DNA of 64,000 nucleotides from DATBHM01 sp963772375 (GCA_963772375.1 CAVYXG010000005.1:682001-746000); one strand, 5' to 3'; positions 35,168-45,190 are shown, counted from the stretch's first letter. A program made the numbers and translations. Notes: generated by a model not told the origin, from the letters alone.

Positions 35168-36087
35168 GAGCCGTAGTGGATCACCCGGCGGCCCAGCCAG
35201 AACTGGGCCAGGGTGAGCAGCAGGATGACGACGAACAGCACGTACGCGATCGCGGCGGCGTACCCGGCCAGCGACAGGCTCCCGAGGCCCTGCTCGAACG
35301 CGAGCTTGTAGACGTAGAAGACCACGACCGACGTCCGGCCGAGCGGTCCCCCCTTCGTCACGAAGAAGACCTCGTCGAACAGCTGGAGCGCGCTGATCGT
35401 CGACCACACCACCAGCAGGAGGGTGGCCGGACCCAGCATCGGCCAGGTCACGCGCCAGAAGGTCGTCCACCGGCTCGCGCCGTCGATGGCCGCGGCCTCG
35501 ATGAGGTGCTGCGGGACGGCCTGCAGCGCGGCCAGGTAGATGATCGTGTCGAACCCGAGCCACCCCCACACGGTCATCAGGACCAACGCCATCATGGCCT
35601 GGTTCGGATCCTCGAAGAAGCCGAACGGCCCCAGCCCGATCTTCCCCAGCAGGAAGTTGGCCAGACCGTAGTTCTTGTCGAACAGCCAGAGGAACATGAT
35701 CCCGGTGGCGATCGTGGACGTGACGACCGGGAGGAACACCGCCAGCCGGTAGAACCTGATGAACCTGATCTTCCGGTTGAGCGCGTGCGCGAAGAACAGC
35801 CCGCCGAGGATGGAGATCGGGACGAACAGGACCGTGTAGTAGACGGTGTTCAGCGCCGCCTGCCGGGCCTTCGGGTCGTGCGCGATCTGCAGGTAGTTGT
35901 CGAACCCCACCCACTGGCGTTCCGGCGAGATGAGACTGGCTTTCTGGAAGGACAGGACCAGTCCCCAGACGATCGGGAGGAGCCCGAACACCGTCACCAC
36001 GATCACCGCGGGGAGGATGAACGCCCAGCCTGCCGCGTGATCCGAGACGAGGAGGCGGCGGACCCGCGTCACCCCACCGTTCGCCAA
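35164..36087 (-). CDS. Sugar ABC transporter permease (MalF/UgpA type)
   Basis: 307 residues with six membrane helices and an EAA loop (HLIEAAAIDGASRWTTFWRVTWP). The assigned start is TTG at 36087 with GGAGGGAT 10 nt upstream; GTG at 36072 is an alternative. It pairs with the following permease. Confidence 0.92.
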   Translation of the reverse strand: MANGGVTRVRRLLVSDHAAGWAFILPAVIVVTVFGLLPIVWGLVLSFQKASLISPERQWVGFDNYLQIAHDPKARQAALNTVYYTVLFVPISILGGLFFAHALNRKIRFIRFYRLAVFLPVVTSTIATGIMFLWLFDKNYGLANFLLGKIGLGPFGFFEDPNQAMMALVLMTVWGWLGFDTIIYLAALQAVPQHLIEAAAIDGASRWTTFWRVTWPMLGPATLLLVVWSTISALQLFDEVFFVTKGGPLGRTSVVVFYVYKLAFEQGLGSLSLAGYAAAIAYVLFVVILLLTLAQFWLGRRVIHYGS

Positions 36088-36106
36088 GCCGACGCCGATC
36101 CCTCCG

Positions 36107-37393
36107 CTACCCCGCCTGCGCGAGCGCGTCGTTCGCCTGCGAGGCGGCCTGGTCCAGCGCGGCCTTCGGGTCGCTCTGGCCGAGCATCGCCGACACGATG
36201 GCGTTGCCCATCGCCTCGGAGACCGTCGGGTACGCGGAGAGCACCGGCCGGGCCTGCTTGACGTTGTTCAGGTTCTCGGCGAAGAAATCGACGCCGGGGA
36301 ACGCCTGGCCGAGCTGCTTGACGAAGGCGGCGTCGTTCACGACCGACAGGCGGATCGGGAGGTGACCGGTGGCGAGCCCCTCCTTCTTGACCTGCGCTGG
36401 CGAGGTCAGCCACTGCAGGAACTCCTCTGCCGCCTGCGCCCGCCCCCCGCCGTTGTCGAACACGGTCCACATGTCGGGCCCGGCGATCGTCTCGTGGTCG
36501 CCGTTGAACCCGGGGAGCACCTGCACGCCGTAGTCGACGTCAGGGAAGCTGGAGAGGTCCCATGGGCCGGTGACCAGCATGCCGATCTTGCCGTTGTTGA
36601 ACAGCTGCGAGTACACGGAGTTCTGCAGGTCGAGGAACACCGACTTGTCGTCGACCGCCATCGAGGTCATCCCCTGGAGCGCCTCGACGCCCTGGGGCGA
36701 GTCGAAGGCCGCCTTGCTGTCGTCGGCGTTGAGGATCGAGCCGCCGTTCTGCCACAGCAGCGGGTCGTAGTGCCAGACGGTGTCCTCGCTCGCGTCCATC
36801 GGGTACGACCAGCCGAACTGCTTCTTCGAGGGGTCGGTCAGCGCCTTGGCCGCCGCCCGAAAGTCGTCCCACGTCCACTGGGCGGTCGGATACGACAGCC
36901 CGGCCTGGTCGAACAGCGTCTTGTTGTAGACGAGCGCCAGGTTGTCGATGAGCGCGGGAACCCCGAGCACCTTCCCCTCGAAGGTCGCCGCCGACCTCGC
37001 CCCCGGGATGAAGTCGTTCCATCCCACGTCGGGTTGGCGCACCCACGACGTGAGGTCGACCAGCCCCGGGGCGGCCGCGACCTGGGGCAGCGAGGACCCG
37101 TACTGATAGGTGATGTCCGGGGGCTCGCCGCCCTGGAGGGCGACCGTGAGCTTCTGGAGCGCCTTGTCGTTGTTGACGAACAGCGGCTTGACCGTGATGT
37201 CGGGGTGCTGTGCGTTCCAGTCCTCGATCGCCGCGTTGAACCAGTCGGCCTCCTTCTCCGTGTAGCCGTGCCAGATCGTGAGGGTCACCGGCCCGGTCGG
37301 CGTGGACGAGGGGGACGTGTTCCCGCCGCCTCCCCCGCACGCCGAGGCGAGCAGGACGAACGCGGCGAGGATGGCGAGCCGGTGTTGCTTCAT
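36107..37393 (-). CDS. Extracellular sugar-binding lipoprotein of the ABC importer
   Basis: 428 residues. Lipoprotein signal with lipobox LASAC (Cys about 20), then a Gly/Ser/Thr linker. VTLTIWHGYTEKEADWFNAAI and PDITYQYGSSLPQVAAAPGL are typical of family 1 solute-binding proteins, with a Trp-rich binding region (YPTAQWTWDDFRAAAKAL). First of the transport genes after the SIS gene. Confidence 0.93.
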   Translation of the reverse strand: MKQHRLAILAAFVLLASACGGGGGNTSPSSTPTGPVTLTIWHGYTEKEADWFNAAIEDWNAQHPDITVKPLFVNNDKALQKLTVALQGGEPPDITYQYGSSLPQVAAAPGLVDLTSWVRQPDVGWNDFIPGARSAATFEGKVLGVPALIDNLALVYNKTLFDQAGLSYPTAQWTWDDFRAAAKALTDPSKKQFGWSYPMDASEDTVWHYDPLLWQNGGSILNADDSKAAFDSPQGVEALQGMTSMAVDDKSVFLDLQNSVYSQLFNNGKIGMLVTGPWDLSSFPDVDYGVQVLPGFNGDHETIAGPDMWTVFDNGGGRAQAAEEFLQWLTSPAQVKKEGLATGHLPIRLSVVNDAAFVKQLGQAFPGVDFFAENLNNVKQARPVLSAYPTVSEAMGNAIVSAMLGQSDPKAALDQAASQANDALAQAG

Positions 37394-37416
37394 CAGGGTA
37401 CCTCCCCGAGGTGGCG

Positions 37417-38292
37417 TCACGACAGGATGACCGATCTGGTCAGGTGGCGCGGGCGATCGGGATCGAGGTCCCTCGCGCCGGCCACGGCCAGCGCGAACCG
37501 CTGGATCAGGACGAGCTCGGCCAGCGGATCGAACGTCGTCGTGCGGACCGCGGCTCCCGCGGCCCGCGCGTCGTCCGCGACGCCGTCGTCGGCCGTCCCC
37601 AGGATCCACACGAGCGACCGGGGGCCGGCCAGGCTGATGGGGCCGTGACGGTACTCCATGGCCGGATAGGCCTCGGAGTGCATCCGGGCGGCCTCGCGGA
37701 GCTTGAGCGCCGCCTCCTCGGCGATCCCCACCGTCCACCCGTGGCCCAGGAACACGACGTGATCGACGTCGTCCGGTCCGACGGGGAACGGTGCGTCGAG
37801 CGCGCGTTCCGCGTCGCCGATCGCCGTGGCCAGATCCTCGCCCAGGTGCGCGCGGAGGAGGGCGAGTACCGAGGTCGGGAACCGCGTCTGGACGACCGAC
37901 CGCTCGTCGGCGAAGTCGAGCACGACGCGGGCGTCCGCCGTCGTCGCCGCGGGCGAGGCCCCGTCGGCGGTGACGACCAGCCGGCGCTGCGAACCAAGTT
38001 CGTCCAGCAGGCGGAGGACCTCGGTCGTCGTCCCGCTTCTGGTGATGGCGACGACCCGGTCGTACCGCCGTCCGATCGGGAACTCCGAGGCGGGGAAGGC
38101 GTCGGTCTCGCCGTGGCCGGCCGTCTCGCGGAGGACGGCGTACGCCCGCGAGACGTAGCAGGACGTGCCGCACCCCACGGCGGCGACGCGCTCCCCCGGT
38201 GCCGGAAGGTCGGACTTCGCGGCGGCCACCCCTTGGACGGCCCGCCGCCAGCAGTCGGGCTGCGACGCGATCTCGCTCCCGGTTTCGCTCAT
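37417..38292 (-). CDS. SIS-domain sugar-phosphate isomerase/deaminase-like protein
   Basis: 291 residues with two SIS domains. VGCGTSCYVSRAYAVL and AITRSGTTTEVLRLLD are the sugar-phosphate-binding loops. LGHGWTVGIAEEAALKLREAARMHSEAYPAMEYRHGP matches the C-terminal isomerase part of GlmS and the AgaS/FrlB-like proteins. There is no glutaminase domain. First gene of the leftward operon under the DeoR-type operator. Confidence 0.9.
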   Translation of the reverse strand: MSETGSEIASQPDCWRRAVQGVAAAKSDLPAPGERVAAVGCGTSCYVSRAYAVLRETAGHGETDAFPASEFPIGRRYDRVVAITRSGTTTEVLRLLDELGSQRRLVVTADGASPAATTADARVVLDFADERSVVQTRFPTSVLALLRAHLGEDLATAIGDAERALDAPFPVGPDDVDHVVFLGHGWTVGIAEEAALKLREAARMHSEAYPAMEYRHGPISLAGPRSLVWILGTADDGVADDARAAGAAVRTTTFDPLAELVLIQRFALAVAGARDLDPDRPRHLTRSVILS

Positions 38293-38321
38293 TTCATGGC
38301 ACGGTAGATCACAAACGCGCA

Positions 38322-38346
38322 TTCGGTCAAGCGAGCTTCGACCGAA
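38322..38346. promoter_or_regulatory. Operator in the divergent SIS/DeoR promoter region
   Basis: TTCGGTC (38322-38328) and GACCGAA (38340-38346), a perfect 7-bp inverted repeat with 11 nt between the arms, in the gap between the SIS gene (start 38292) and the DeoR gene (start 38381). It is a good candidate for DeoR control of both directions. Confidence 0.65.
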
Positions 38347-38380
38347 ACCGCGCACACCAGGCGCTATGCTCTGGCGCGAC

Positions 38381-39139
38381 ATGCGCCAGACGGAGCGGCT
38401 GTCCACGATCCTGGAGCAGCTCGCCGGCGACGGCTCGGTGGAGGTGGCCGGTCTCGCCGACCGCCTCGGCGCCTCGGTGGCCACGGTCCGGCGCGACCTC
38501 CAGCTCCTCGAGCGCCAACGGATGCTCGAACGCACCCACGGGGGGGCCGTCGCACGCGGTGTCATGTACGAGCTCCCGCTGCGGTACAAGGCCTCGCGAC
38601 ACCAGGACGAGAAGGGGCGGATCGCCGCCGAGGCCGCTTCCCGGGTCGCGGACGGAGCGGTCATCGGGTTCACCGGCGGCACCACGACCACGGAGGTCGC
38701 GCGGCGGGTCGTCGACCGGCGGGGGATCACGGTGGTGACCAACGCGCTCAACATCGCGGGAGAGCTGGCCATCCGAACGGACCTGAAGCTCGTCGTGACG
38801 GGTGGGACCGTGCGCCCGGAGTCCTACGAGCTGGTCGGGCCGGTCGCGGAAGAGGCGCTGGGGCGGCTCAACCTCGACATCGCGTTCGTGGGGGTCGACG
38901 GGATCGAGGTGGCGAGCGGCCTCACGACCCACCACGAGGTCGAGGCGCACACCAACGGGACGATGATCGCCCGGGCCCGCCGCGTCGTGGTGGTCACGGA
39001 CAGCTCCAAGCTGGGGCGGGTGGCGTTCGCCCAGATCTGTCCGATCGACCGGGTGGACGAGGTCATCACCGACGGGGGGGCGGGACCGGAGCCGATCCGG
39101 CGGCTCCGGGAGGCCGGCGTCGCCACGACCGTCGTGTGA
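38381..39139 (+). CDS. DeoR-family transcriptional repressor
   Basis: 252 residues. The N-terminal helix-turn-helix VEVAGLADRLGASVATVRRDLQLLERQRMLERTHGGAV is the DeoR signature. The effector domain has the DeoRC sugar-phosphate fold (GFTGGTTTTEVAR, VTNALNIAGEL, DIAFVGVDGIE, VVVTDSSKLGR). It is predicted to respond to a sugar phosphate from the local pathway. An ATG at 38366 is an alternative start. Confidence 0.92.
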   Translation: MRQTERLSTILEQLAGDGSVEVAGLADRLGASVATVRRDLQLLERQRMLERTHGGAVARGVMYELPLRYKASRHQDEKGRIAAEAASRVADGAVIGFTGGTTTTEVARRVVDRRGITVVTNALNIAGELAIRTDLKLVVTGGTVRPESYELVGPVAEEALGRLNLDIAFVGVDGIEVASGLTTHHEVEAHTNGTMIARARRVVVVTDSSKLGRVAFAQICPIDRVDEVITDGGAGPEPIRRLREAGVATTVV

Positions 39140-39153
39140 GGAGAACCGCCGGG

Positions 39154-40497
39154 TCAGCGGGCCATCGGCTGGGTCCGGCGGACGCGCTCGGGGATCAGCG
39201 CCCCGTGGGCCTCGATCAGGTCGTCGACCATGTCGAGGATCTGCCGGACCGTGAGCGTCGCCGACGTGTTGGGATCCATCAGCGCCGCCTGGTAGACAAG
39301 CTCCCGAGACCCCTCCACCGCCGCCCGCACCGTGAGCTCGGCCACGTTCAGGAAGGTCCGGTTGAGGGCCAGACACTGCGGGGGGATGCGCCCGATCCGG
39401 GTCGGCTGCACCCCGTTCTTGTCCACCAGGACCGGGACCTCGACGCAGGCGTCGTCGGGAAGCCCCTCGATCAGGCCGCCGTTGCGGACGTTGCCGTACA
39501 CCTCGACGCCGGTTCCGGTCTCGAGCGCCCCGACGATCTGGCTCGCGAGCTCGTTCGAGGCCTCGACCTCGATCTCCTCGCCCGCGTCGAGCGCGCGCCG
39601 CAGGGCCTCCCACTCCGCCAGGTTCTCCTCGGACCGCCGGAGGTACTCGTCGATCTCGCTCCGGTACCGGGCCACCTCGCCGTCGTGGCGGAGGAACCAC
39701 GGCACGTACTCGACGCCGTGCTCGGAGGACTCGGTCGGGAAGTAGCCGAACCGCTTGAAGAGCTCGACCCGGACCCGCCGGCCCAGGCCCTCCGGGTCGG
39801 CGTCGACGATCTCCCGCAGCCTGGGATAGAGGTCCTCTCCCGTCGCGCGGTCGCGGAACACGTACACGAAGCACTGGTGGTTGAACCCGGCGGTTCGGAA
39901 CGCGACGCGCTCCTCGGGCAGGCCCACCGTCTTCGCCAGGAACGCGTGCGTGTCGCGAACGCTGTGGCACACGCCGACCACCCGCTCGGCGGGGAGGTTC
40001 GAGCCCGCCCAGACCCCCCACGGCACCATGGCCATGGGGTTCGTGTAGTTGAGGAGGAGCGCCTGCGGGGACCGTTCCGCCAGCTCGTTCGCCATGTCGA
40101 TCATCACCGGGATGGTCCGGAGGCCGCGCATGATGCCCCCGATGCCGATCGTGTCCGCGATCGTCTGGCGGAGCCCGTACCTCGCCGGCACCTCGAAGTC
40201 GGTGACGGTCGCGGGATACCCCCCGACCTGGATCTCGTTGATCACGTAGTCGGTGCCGTCGAACGCCTGTGCGCGTGGCTCCGCCTGGACCCGGAACCCC
40301 GCCCCCGACCGGTCGACGAGCTGCCGGGCGGCGCGTTCCGCGTACCCGAGGCGATCCGGGTCGATGTCGTGCAGCGCGATCTCCATGGTGCCGTGGAGCC
40401 GGGCGTCGGCGCAGAGGTCGGCGATGATCGCCCGGGTGAACTCGACGCTCCCGGCTCCGACGATCGTCAGCTTGGCCACGGCGGGGAACGCTAGCAT
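39154..40497 (-). CDS. GH4-family glycosidase (MelA/AglA-like)
   Basis: 447 residues. NAD-binding KLTIVGAGSVEFTRAI at the N-terminus; LLNYTNPMAM; metal-binding Cys and His in GVCHSV (about 175) and AGFNHQCF. Family 4 enzymes use NAD and a divalent metal, with an oxidation-elimination mechanism. The CHS form is found in alpha-galactosidase and alpha-glucosidase members. A GTG at 40479, 7 nt after TAGCGT, is a plausible leaderless start and would leave VAKLTIVGAG as the N-terminus. Confidence 0.92.
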   Translation of the reverse strand: MLAFPAVAKLTIVGAGSVEFTRAIIADLCADARLHGTMEIALHDIDPDRLGYAERAARQLVDRSGAGFRVQAEPRAQAFDGTDYVINEIQVGGYPATVTDFEVPARYGLRQTIADTIGIGGIMRGLRTIPVMIDMANELAERSPQALLLNYTNPMAMVPWGVWAGSNLPAERVVGVCHSVRDTHAFLAKTVGLPEERVAFRTAGFNHQCFVYVFRDRATGEDLYPRLREIVDADPEGLGRRVRVELFKRFGYFPTESSEHGVEYVPWFLRHDGEVARYRSEIDEYLRRSEENLAEWEALRRALDAGEEIEVEASNELASQIVGALETGTGVEVYGNVRNGGLIEGLPDDACVEVPVLVDKNGVQPTRIGRIPPQCLALNRTFLNVAELTVRAAVEGSRELVYQAALMDPNTSATLTVRQILDMVDDLIEAHGALIPERVRRTQPMAR

Positions 40498-40520
40498 CGC
40501 GATCGGCCGGGAGGTTTCCT

Positions 40521-41459
40521 GTGATCGTCTGTGTCGCCGCCAATCCGTCGATCGACAAGCTGTTCGAGGTCGAACGGCTCGTCCCGGGCGCCATCCACCG
40601 TCCGGTCGCCTTCGTGCAGACCGCCGGGGGGAAGGGCCTCAACGTGGTGCGGGCGGCGCACGCCCTGGGGGCCGACGTGCGTGCAGCCGGGATCCTCGGG
40701 GGCGGCGCCGGCAGGTGGATCGAGAACGCCCTGCGGGAGGCGGGGATCGCCGGGTCGTTCGTCTGGACCGACGGGGAGACCCGCGCGTCGCTGTCGGTGG
40801 CCAGCCGCGAGGGCGGCGACCTCACCGAGTTCTACGAGCACGGCGATGTCGTGCCGGCAGCGGTCTGGGCCGAGCTGCTGGAGGCGCTGGGCGGACTGTT
40901 CCGGCCGGAAGGCTGGCTCACGATCTCCGGCTCGCTCCCGCCGGGGGCGCCCGAGGACGGCTACCGTGACCTCGCCCGGCGCGCGCGTGCGGCGGGGATG
41001 CGGGTTGCGCTCGACGCGGAGGGGGAGCGGCTCCGCCGGGCGCTCGCCGCCGGGCCGGAGGTCGTGAAGGTGAACGCCGCGGAGGTCGGCGGCCTGCTCG
41101 CCGTGCCCACGGCAACGAGGGACGAGGCGCTCGCGGCCGCGACGAGGATCCGCGAGATGGCCGGGGGGCCGGGCCACGCGGGGGTCGTGACGCGGGGCGC
41201 CGAGGGCGCCGTCGTGGTGGGACCGGACGGCACGCGGTACGAGGGCGTGCTGTACGAGCGCGGCCGCTATCCGGTCGGGAGCGGCGACGCGTTCCTCGCG
41301 GGCATCGTGGTGGCCCTCGACCGGGGCTCGGACTGGGATGGGGCGCTCCGGCTGGCCCTGGGCACCGCCACCGCCAACGCCGAGGTCCCCGGCGCCGGAC
41401 GGCTCGATCCCGCTCGGGCGAGGGAGCTCGCCGGGCGGGCCGAGGTCAGGCCGCTTTGA
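40521..41459 (+). CDS. 1-phosphofructokinase-like hexose kinase (PfkB family)
   Basis: 312 residues from a GTG after GGGAGG. It has NPSIDKLFEVERL, TAGGKGLNVVRAAHALG (substrate side) and GSGDAFLAGIV (ATP/base). This is the FruK/LacC subgroup, acting on fructose-1-P or tagatose-6-P. Together with the SIS protein it could convert an imported amino or keto sugar to a bisphosphate; an aldolase is not in the window. Confidence 0.9.
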   Translation: MIVCVAANPSIDKLFEVERLVPGAIHRPVAFVQTAGGKGLNVVRAAHALGADVRAAGILGGGAGRWIENALREAGIAGSFVWTDGETRASLSVASREGGDLTEFYEHGDVVPAAVWAELLEALGGLFRPEGWLTISGSLPPGAPEDGYRDLARRARAAGMRVALDAEGERLRRALAAGPEVVKVNAAEVGGLLAVPTATRDEALAAATRIREMAGGPGHAGVVTRGAEGAVVVGPDGTRYEGVLYERGRYPVGSGDAFLAGIVVALDRGSDWDGALRLALGTATANAEVPGAGRLDPARARELAGRAEVRPL

Positions 41460-41479
41460 GCTGCCGTGCCTTCACGAGC

Positions 41480-42669
41480 TCAGTCGGGGAGCAGGGGCAC
41501 CGAGGGACCTGAGTCGCGGCCGAGGAGCACGGCCCGGGTGACCGCCCTCGATCCGAACCGCTCGCGCACCGTGTCGACGGTCGCGTCCAGGGTGGAGGCG
41601 ACGCGGCGGTCGAAGGGCAGCGCGAGCTGGACCGCACCGTCGTCGCCGAGATTGGCGAACGTCACGCCGATGAGCGTGATGCCCTGTCGCCTGATCATCG
41701 ACATCGCCTCGGCGAGCGGCCCCGAGCCGCGACGAGGATCGTCGGGGTGTCGGCGTTCGCCTCCGGCAGGGTGTGCGAACGCGTCGCGCGCGAGAAGTCG
41801 TCGAACCGCAGCCGGAGCACGACGGTCCTGCAGACCCGGCGCGCGCCGCGCAGGCGTCGCGCGAGGCGGTCGACCAGCGCGACGAGATCGGTGTCGAGCT
41901 GCTCGGGCGACCTCCGCCCTCGGCCCAGGGCGCGCTGGGTCCCCATCGAGCGGCGACGCCGACCCGTCTGGACGCGACGGGGATCCCGGTTGTGGGCCAG
42001 CGCATGGAGCTGGCGCCCGACCGCCCGACCGAGCATCCGTACCAGCGTCGACTCGCCGAGCCGAGCGACCTCCGCCACGGTCGTGATGCCGCGCCCGTGG
42101 AGCTTCGAGGCGGTCACCGGCCCCACGCCCCACAGGGCCTCGACCGGGAGGGGATGGAGGAACTGCAGCTCGCCGCCGGTGGGCACGACCAGCAGCCCAT
42201 CGGGCTTGGCCACGCCGCTCGCCACCTTGGCCAGGAACTTGGTCCTCGCGACTCCCACCGTGATGGGCAGGCCGACCCGCTCCCGGACCGTCCGTCGCAG
42301 GCGGACGGCGATCTCGGTCGGCGTGCCCGAGATGCGCCACAGCCCGCCGACGTCCAGGAAGGCCTCGTCGATCGACAACCCCTCGACGAACGGCGTCGTG
42401 TCGTGGAACACCTCGAACAGCGCCCTGCTCGCCTGCGTGTAGGCGTCCATCCGTGGGCGAACGACGACCGCGGCGGGGCACAGCCGACGGGCCTGTGCGC
42501 CATTCATCGGGGTTCGAACGCCGTACGCCTTGGCCTCGTAGCTGGCCGCGAGCACGACGCCGGGGCCGACGATGACGGGGCGTCCGCGCAAGCTCGGGTC
42601 GTCCCGCTGCTCCACCGACGCGTAGAAGGAATCGACGTCGGCGTGGAGGATCGTTGCCTCGCCGGACAC
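41480..42669 (-). pseudogene. dinB: DNA polymerase IV (DinB), frameshifted near its C-terminus
   Basis: Y-family polymerase. ILHADVDSFYASVEQRDDP and GLSIDEAFLDVGG give the catalytic acids; the thumb and little-finger domains follow. The main frame (324 codons) reaches PTILVAARG and then ends in a wrong-frame tail at 41695. The true C-terminal ~75 residues (LAEAMSMIRRQGITLIGVTFANL to the stop at 41480) continue in another frame. One indel near 41717-41727, in a G/C run, explains this. A sequencing or assembly error is possible. Confidence 0.85.
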
Positions 42670-42762
42670 GAACGCACGTTCGCATCCGCCGCCGACATCT
42701 GGTCACCGTCCCCGGCGGAGGACAGGGTCCGGAGCAGCCCGGGTGCCTGCTGCTCGTCGCGC

Positions 42763-43563
42763 CTACTGCCGGGCGGCCGCCTTCTTGAACTGACGGATCG
42801 ACAGCGGCACGAAGATCGCCAGGATCAGCGCGATCCACAACAGCGAGTACACCACCGGGTGCGCGAGCGGCCAGACGGTCGGGGTCGGCACGGTCCCCGT
42901 GTTCCCGAACGCCTCCCGCACGGCCTGCGCCACCGACGACACCGGGTTCCACTCGGCGAACACCCGCAGCGGCCCCGGGAGCAGCTCGGCCCGCACGAAC
43001 GTGTACGCCACGAACGTGATCGGGAAGATGAACAGGAACGACGCGTTCTGGACCACCTCGACCGCGCGGACCTTCAGCCCGACCCACGCCATGATCCACG
43101 ACACCGCGTAGGAGAACAGCAGCAGCAGCAGGAACCCGCCGATCGCCGCCAGCACCCCGTTGCGGATCCGCCACCCCACGATCAGCCCGGTGATCGCCAT
43201 GACCGCCAGCGAGATCGCGTTGTACGCGATGTCCGAGCCCGTCCGCCCGACCAGCACGGCCGCCCGCGACATCGGCAGCGAGCGGAACCGGTCGATCACG
43301 CCCTTGGTCATGTCCGTGGCGAGCCCCACACCCGTGAACGTCGACCCGAAGATCACCGTCTGCGTGAAGATCCCCGCGATCAGGAACTCCCGGTAGCTCA
43401 CCCCGGGGATGTGGATCGAGCTGCCGAACACCAGGCCGAACAGCAGCACGAACATGATCGGCGAGGCCGTCGTCCACACCAGGATGTCCGGCACCCGCTT
43501 GATCGCGATCAGGTTCCGTTTGGCGACGACCGCCCCGTCCGCGAACACCCGCGCCGCGCTCAT
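42763..43563 (-). CDS. ABC-2 exporter permease (DrrB-like)
   Basis: 266 residues with six membrane helices. The central GLATDMTKGVIDRFRSLPMSR is the conserved DrrB/ABC-2 cytoplasmic loop. The C-terminal WNPVSSVAQAVREAFGN is also typical. It overlaps the ATPase gene by 4 bp. Confidence 0.93.
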   Translation of the reverse strand: MSAARVFADGAVVAKRNLIAIKRVPDILVWTTASPIMFVLLFGLVFGSSIHIPGVSYREFLIAGIFTQTVIFGSTFTGVGLATDMTKGVIDRFRSLPMSRAAVLVGRTGSDIAYNAISLAVMAITGLIVGWRIRNGVLAAIGGFLLLLLFSYAVSWIMAWVGLKVRAVEVVQNASFLFIFPITFVAYTFVRAELLPGPLRVFAEWNPVSSVAQAVREAFGNTGTVPTPTVWPLAHPVVYSLLWIALILAIFVPLSIRQFKKAAARQ

Positions 43564-44591
43564 CGAACCGCCTCCTTGGTGCGGGCCTCGCGCCCCCGTC
43601 GTCCGCCGCGTCCGCCGTCCGGCGGGCTCTCGTCCTGCGAGCTCGGTTCCTCCTCCGCCACGTGCCCCGTGAGCGACAGGAACACGTCGTCCATCGTCGG
43701 CCGGCGGAGCCCGACGTCCGAGACCCGCACTCGCGCCTCCTCGAACAGGTCCAGGACCCGCTTCAGCACGTGGGGGCCGCCCGTCGCCGCGGCGGTCAGG
43801 GTTCGGATCTGTTCGTCGACCTGGACCTCCTCGCCGCACAGGTCGCCCAGGATCATCCGGGCGGTCGGCATGTCGGCGGGCTCGGCCACGACCACCTCGA
43901 CGCGCTCCCCGCCGACCTGTGCCTTCAGCTGATCGGCCGTGCCGTGCGCGATCACCCGCCCGTGGTCGATCACCACGATGTCGTCCGCCAGCCGGTCGGC
44001 CTCCTCCATGTACTGGGTGGTCAGCAGCACGGTCGAACCGCCCCGCACCAGCATCTGGATGGTCTCCCACATCTGCGAACGGCTCCTCGGGTCCAGCCCG
44101 GTGGTCGGTTCGTCGAGGAACAGCACCTCCGGCTTCGCCACCAGCGCCGCCGCCAGGTCCAGCCGCCGCCGCATCCCGCCCGAGTACGTCTTGGTCGGCC
44201 GGTCGCCCGCGTCCTCCAGCGAGAACTCCGCAAGCAGCTCCCGCGCCCGCTCGCGAGCTCGCTGCTTCCCGAGCTGGTAGAGCCGCCCGACCATGTCGAG
44301 GTTCTCGAACCCCGTGAGGTTCTCGTCGACGGCGGCGTTCTGGCCGGACAGGCCGATGCGCTCGCGAACCTTCTCCGGCTCCTCACGGACGTCGAGGCCC
44401 GCCACGAGCGCTCGTCCCTCGTCGGCCTCCAGCAGCGTCGTCAGGATGCGAACGGCGGTCGTCTTGCCGGCGCCGTTCGGGCCGAGCATGCCGAGCACCG
44501 TTCCCTGCGGCGCGGAGATGTCGATGCCGGCCAGCGCGGTCACGTTCTTGTAGCGCTTCACCAACCCTTCCGTGACGATCGCATCGGTCAC
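43560..44591 (-). CDS. ABC-2 exporter ATPase (DrrA-like)
   Basis: 343 residues from a GTG. LGPNGAGKTTAVRIL (Walker A), YSGGMRRRLDLAAALV (signature), VLFLDEPTTGLDPRSR (Walker B) and TTQYMEEADRL (switch) all match DrrA-type daunorubicin-resistance ATPases. The C-terminus has the DrrA-specific PTMDDVFLSLTGH. It overlaps the upstream reductase stop as GTGA. Confidence 0.94.
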   Translation of the reverse strand: MTDAIVTEGLVKRYKNVTALAGIDISAPQGTVLGMLGPNGAGKTTAVRILTTLLEADEGRALVAGLDVREEPEKVRERIGLSGQNAAVDENLTGFENLDMVGRLYQLGKQRARERARELLAEFSLEDAGDRPTKTYSGGMRRRLDLAAALVAKPEVLFLDEPTTGLDPRSRSQMWETIQMLVRGGSTVLLTTQYMEEADRLADDIVVIDHGRVIAHGTADQLKAQVGGERVEVVVAEPADMPTARMILGDLCGEEVQVDEQIRTLTAAATGGPHVLKRVLDLFEEARVRVSDVGLRRPTMDDVFLSLTGHVAEEEPSSQDESPPDGGRGGRRGREARTKEAVR

Positions 44592-45190
44592 GCGTTCCCT
44601 CCCTGTTCGGCGGGCTCGTACTCGAGGATCACGATGCCGGTGGGCGTCGTGCGACTGCCTTCGAGCCGCAACGCCTGCTTCCCCAGGCCGTCGCGGAACA
44701 GCCGCTTGCCCGTTCCCAGCAGCAGCGGGTGGACCATCAGCTGGTACGCGTCGACCAGGCCGTCGCGGGCCAGCGTCTGCACCAGCCCGCCGCTCCCGAT
44801 CACGAGCAGGTCGCCCCCGGGCTCGCCCCGCAGCCTGCCGACCTCCGACGCGAGGTCGGGACCCAGCACCACCGAATTGTTCCACTCCAGCGGGTTCTGC
44901 AGGGTCCGCGACGCCACGTACTTGGGCTTGGGGTTGATCAGGGCGGCGATCGGGTCGTCGTCAGGCTGCTTCGGCCAGTACGCCGCGAAGATGTCGAAAG
45001 TCCGTCGCCCCAGCAGGAATCCGCCGGCCTCCTGCAGGCCGCCCATGACGATCTTTTGCCCGATCTCGTCGTCGAACCGCATCTGCCAGCCGCCGTGCTC
45101 GAACCCACCGGTCCGATCCTCGTCCGGACCGCCGGGCGCCTGCATGACACCGTCCACCGACAGGAACTCGCTCACCACCACTCTCGCCAT
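44588..45190 (-). CDS. RibD C-terminal/dihydrofolate-reductase-like protein
   Basis: 200 residues from MARVVVSEFLSVDGVMQAPGG. FLLGRRTFDIFAAYW, LLVIGSGGLVQTLARDGLVD and HPLLLGTGKRLF are the family signatures of NADPH-binding RibD_C proteins. The start has a GGGGAAGG leader; an ATG 9 nt upstream is also possible. It is linked to the exporter by overlap. Its substrate is unknown. A second member is at 51822. Confidence 0.9.
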   Translation of the reverse strand: MARVVVSEFLSVDGVMQAPGGPDEDRTGGFEHGGWQMRFDDEIGQKIVMGGLQEAGGFLLGRRTFDIFAAYWPKQPDDDPIAALINPKPKYVASRTLQNPLEWNNSVVLGPDLASEVGRLRGEPGGDLLVIGSGGLVQTLARDGLVDAYQLMVHPLLLGTGKRLFRDGLGKQALRLEGSRTTPTGIVILEYEPAEQGGNA

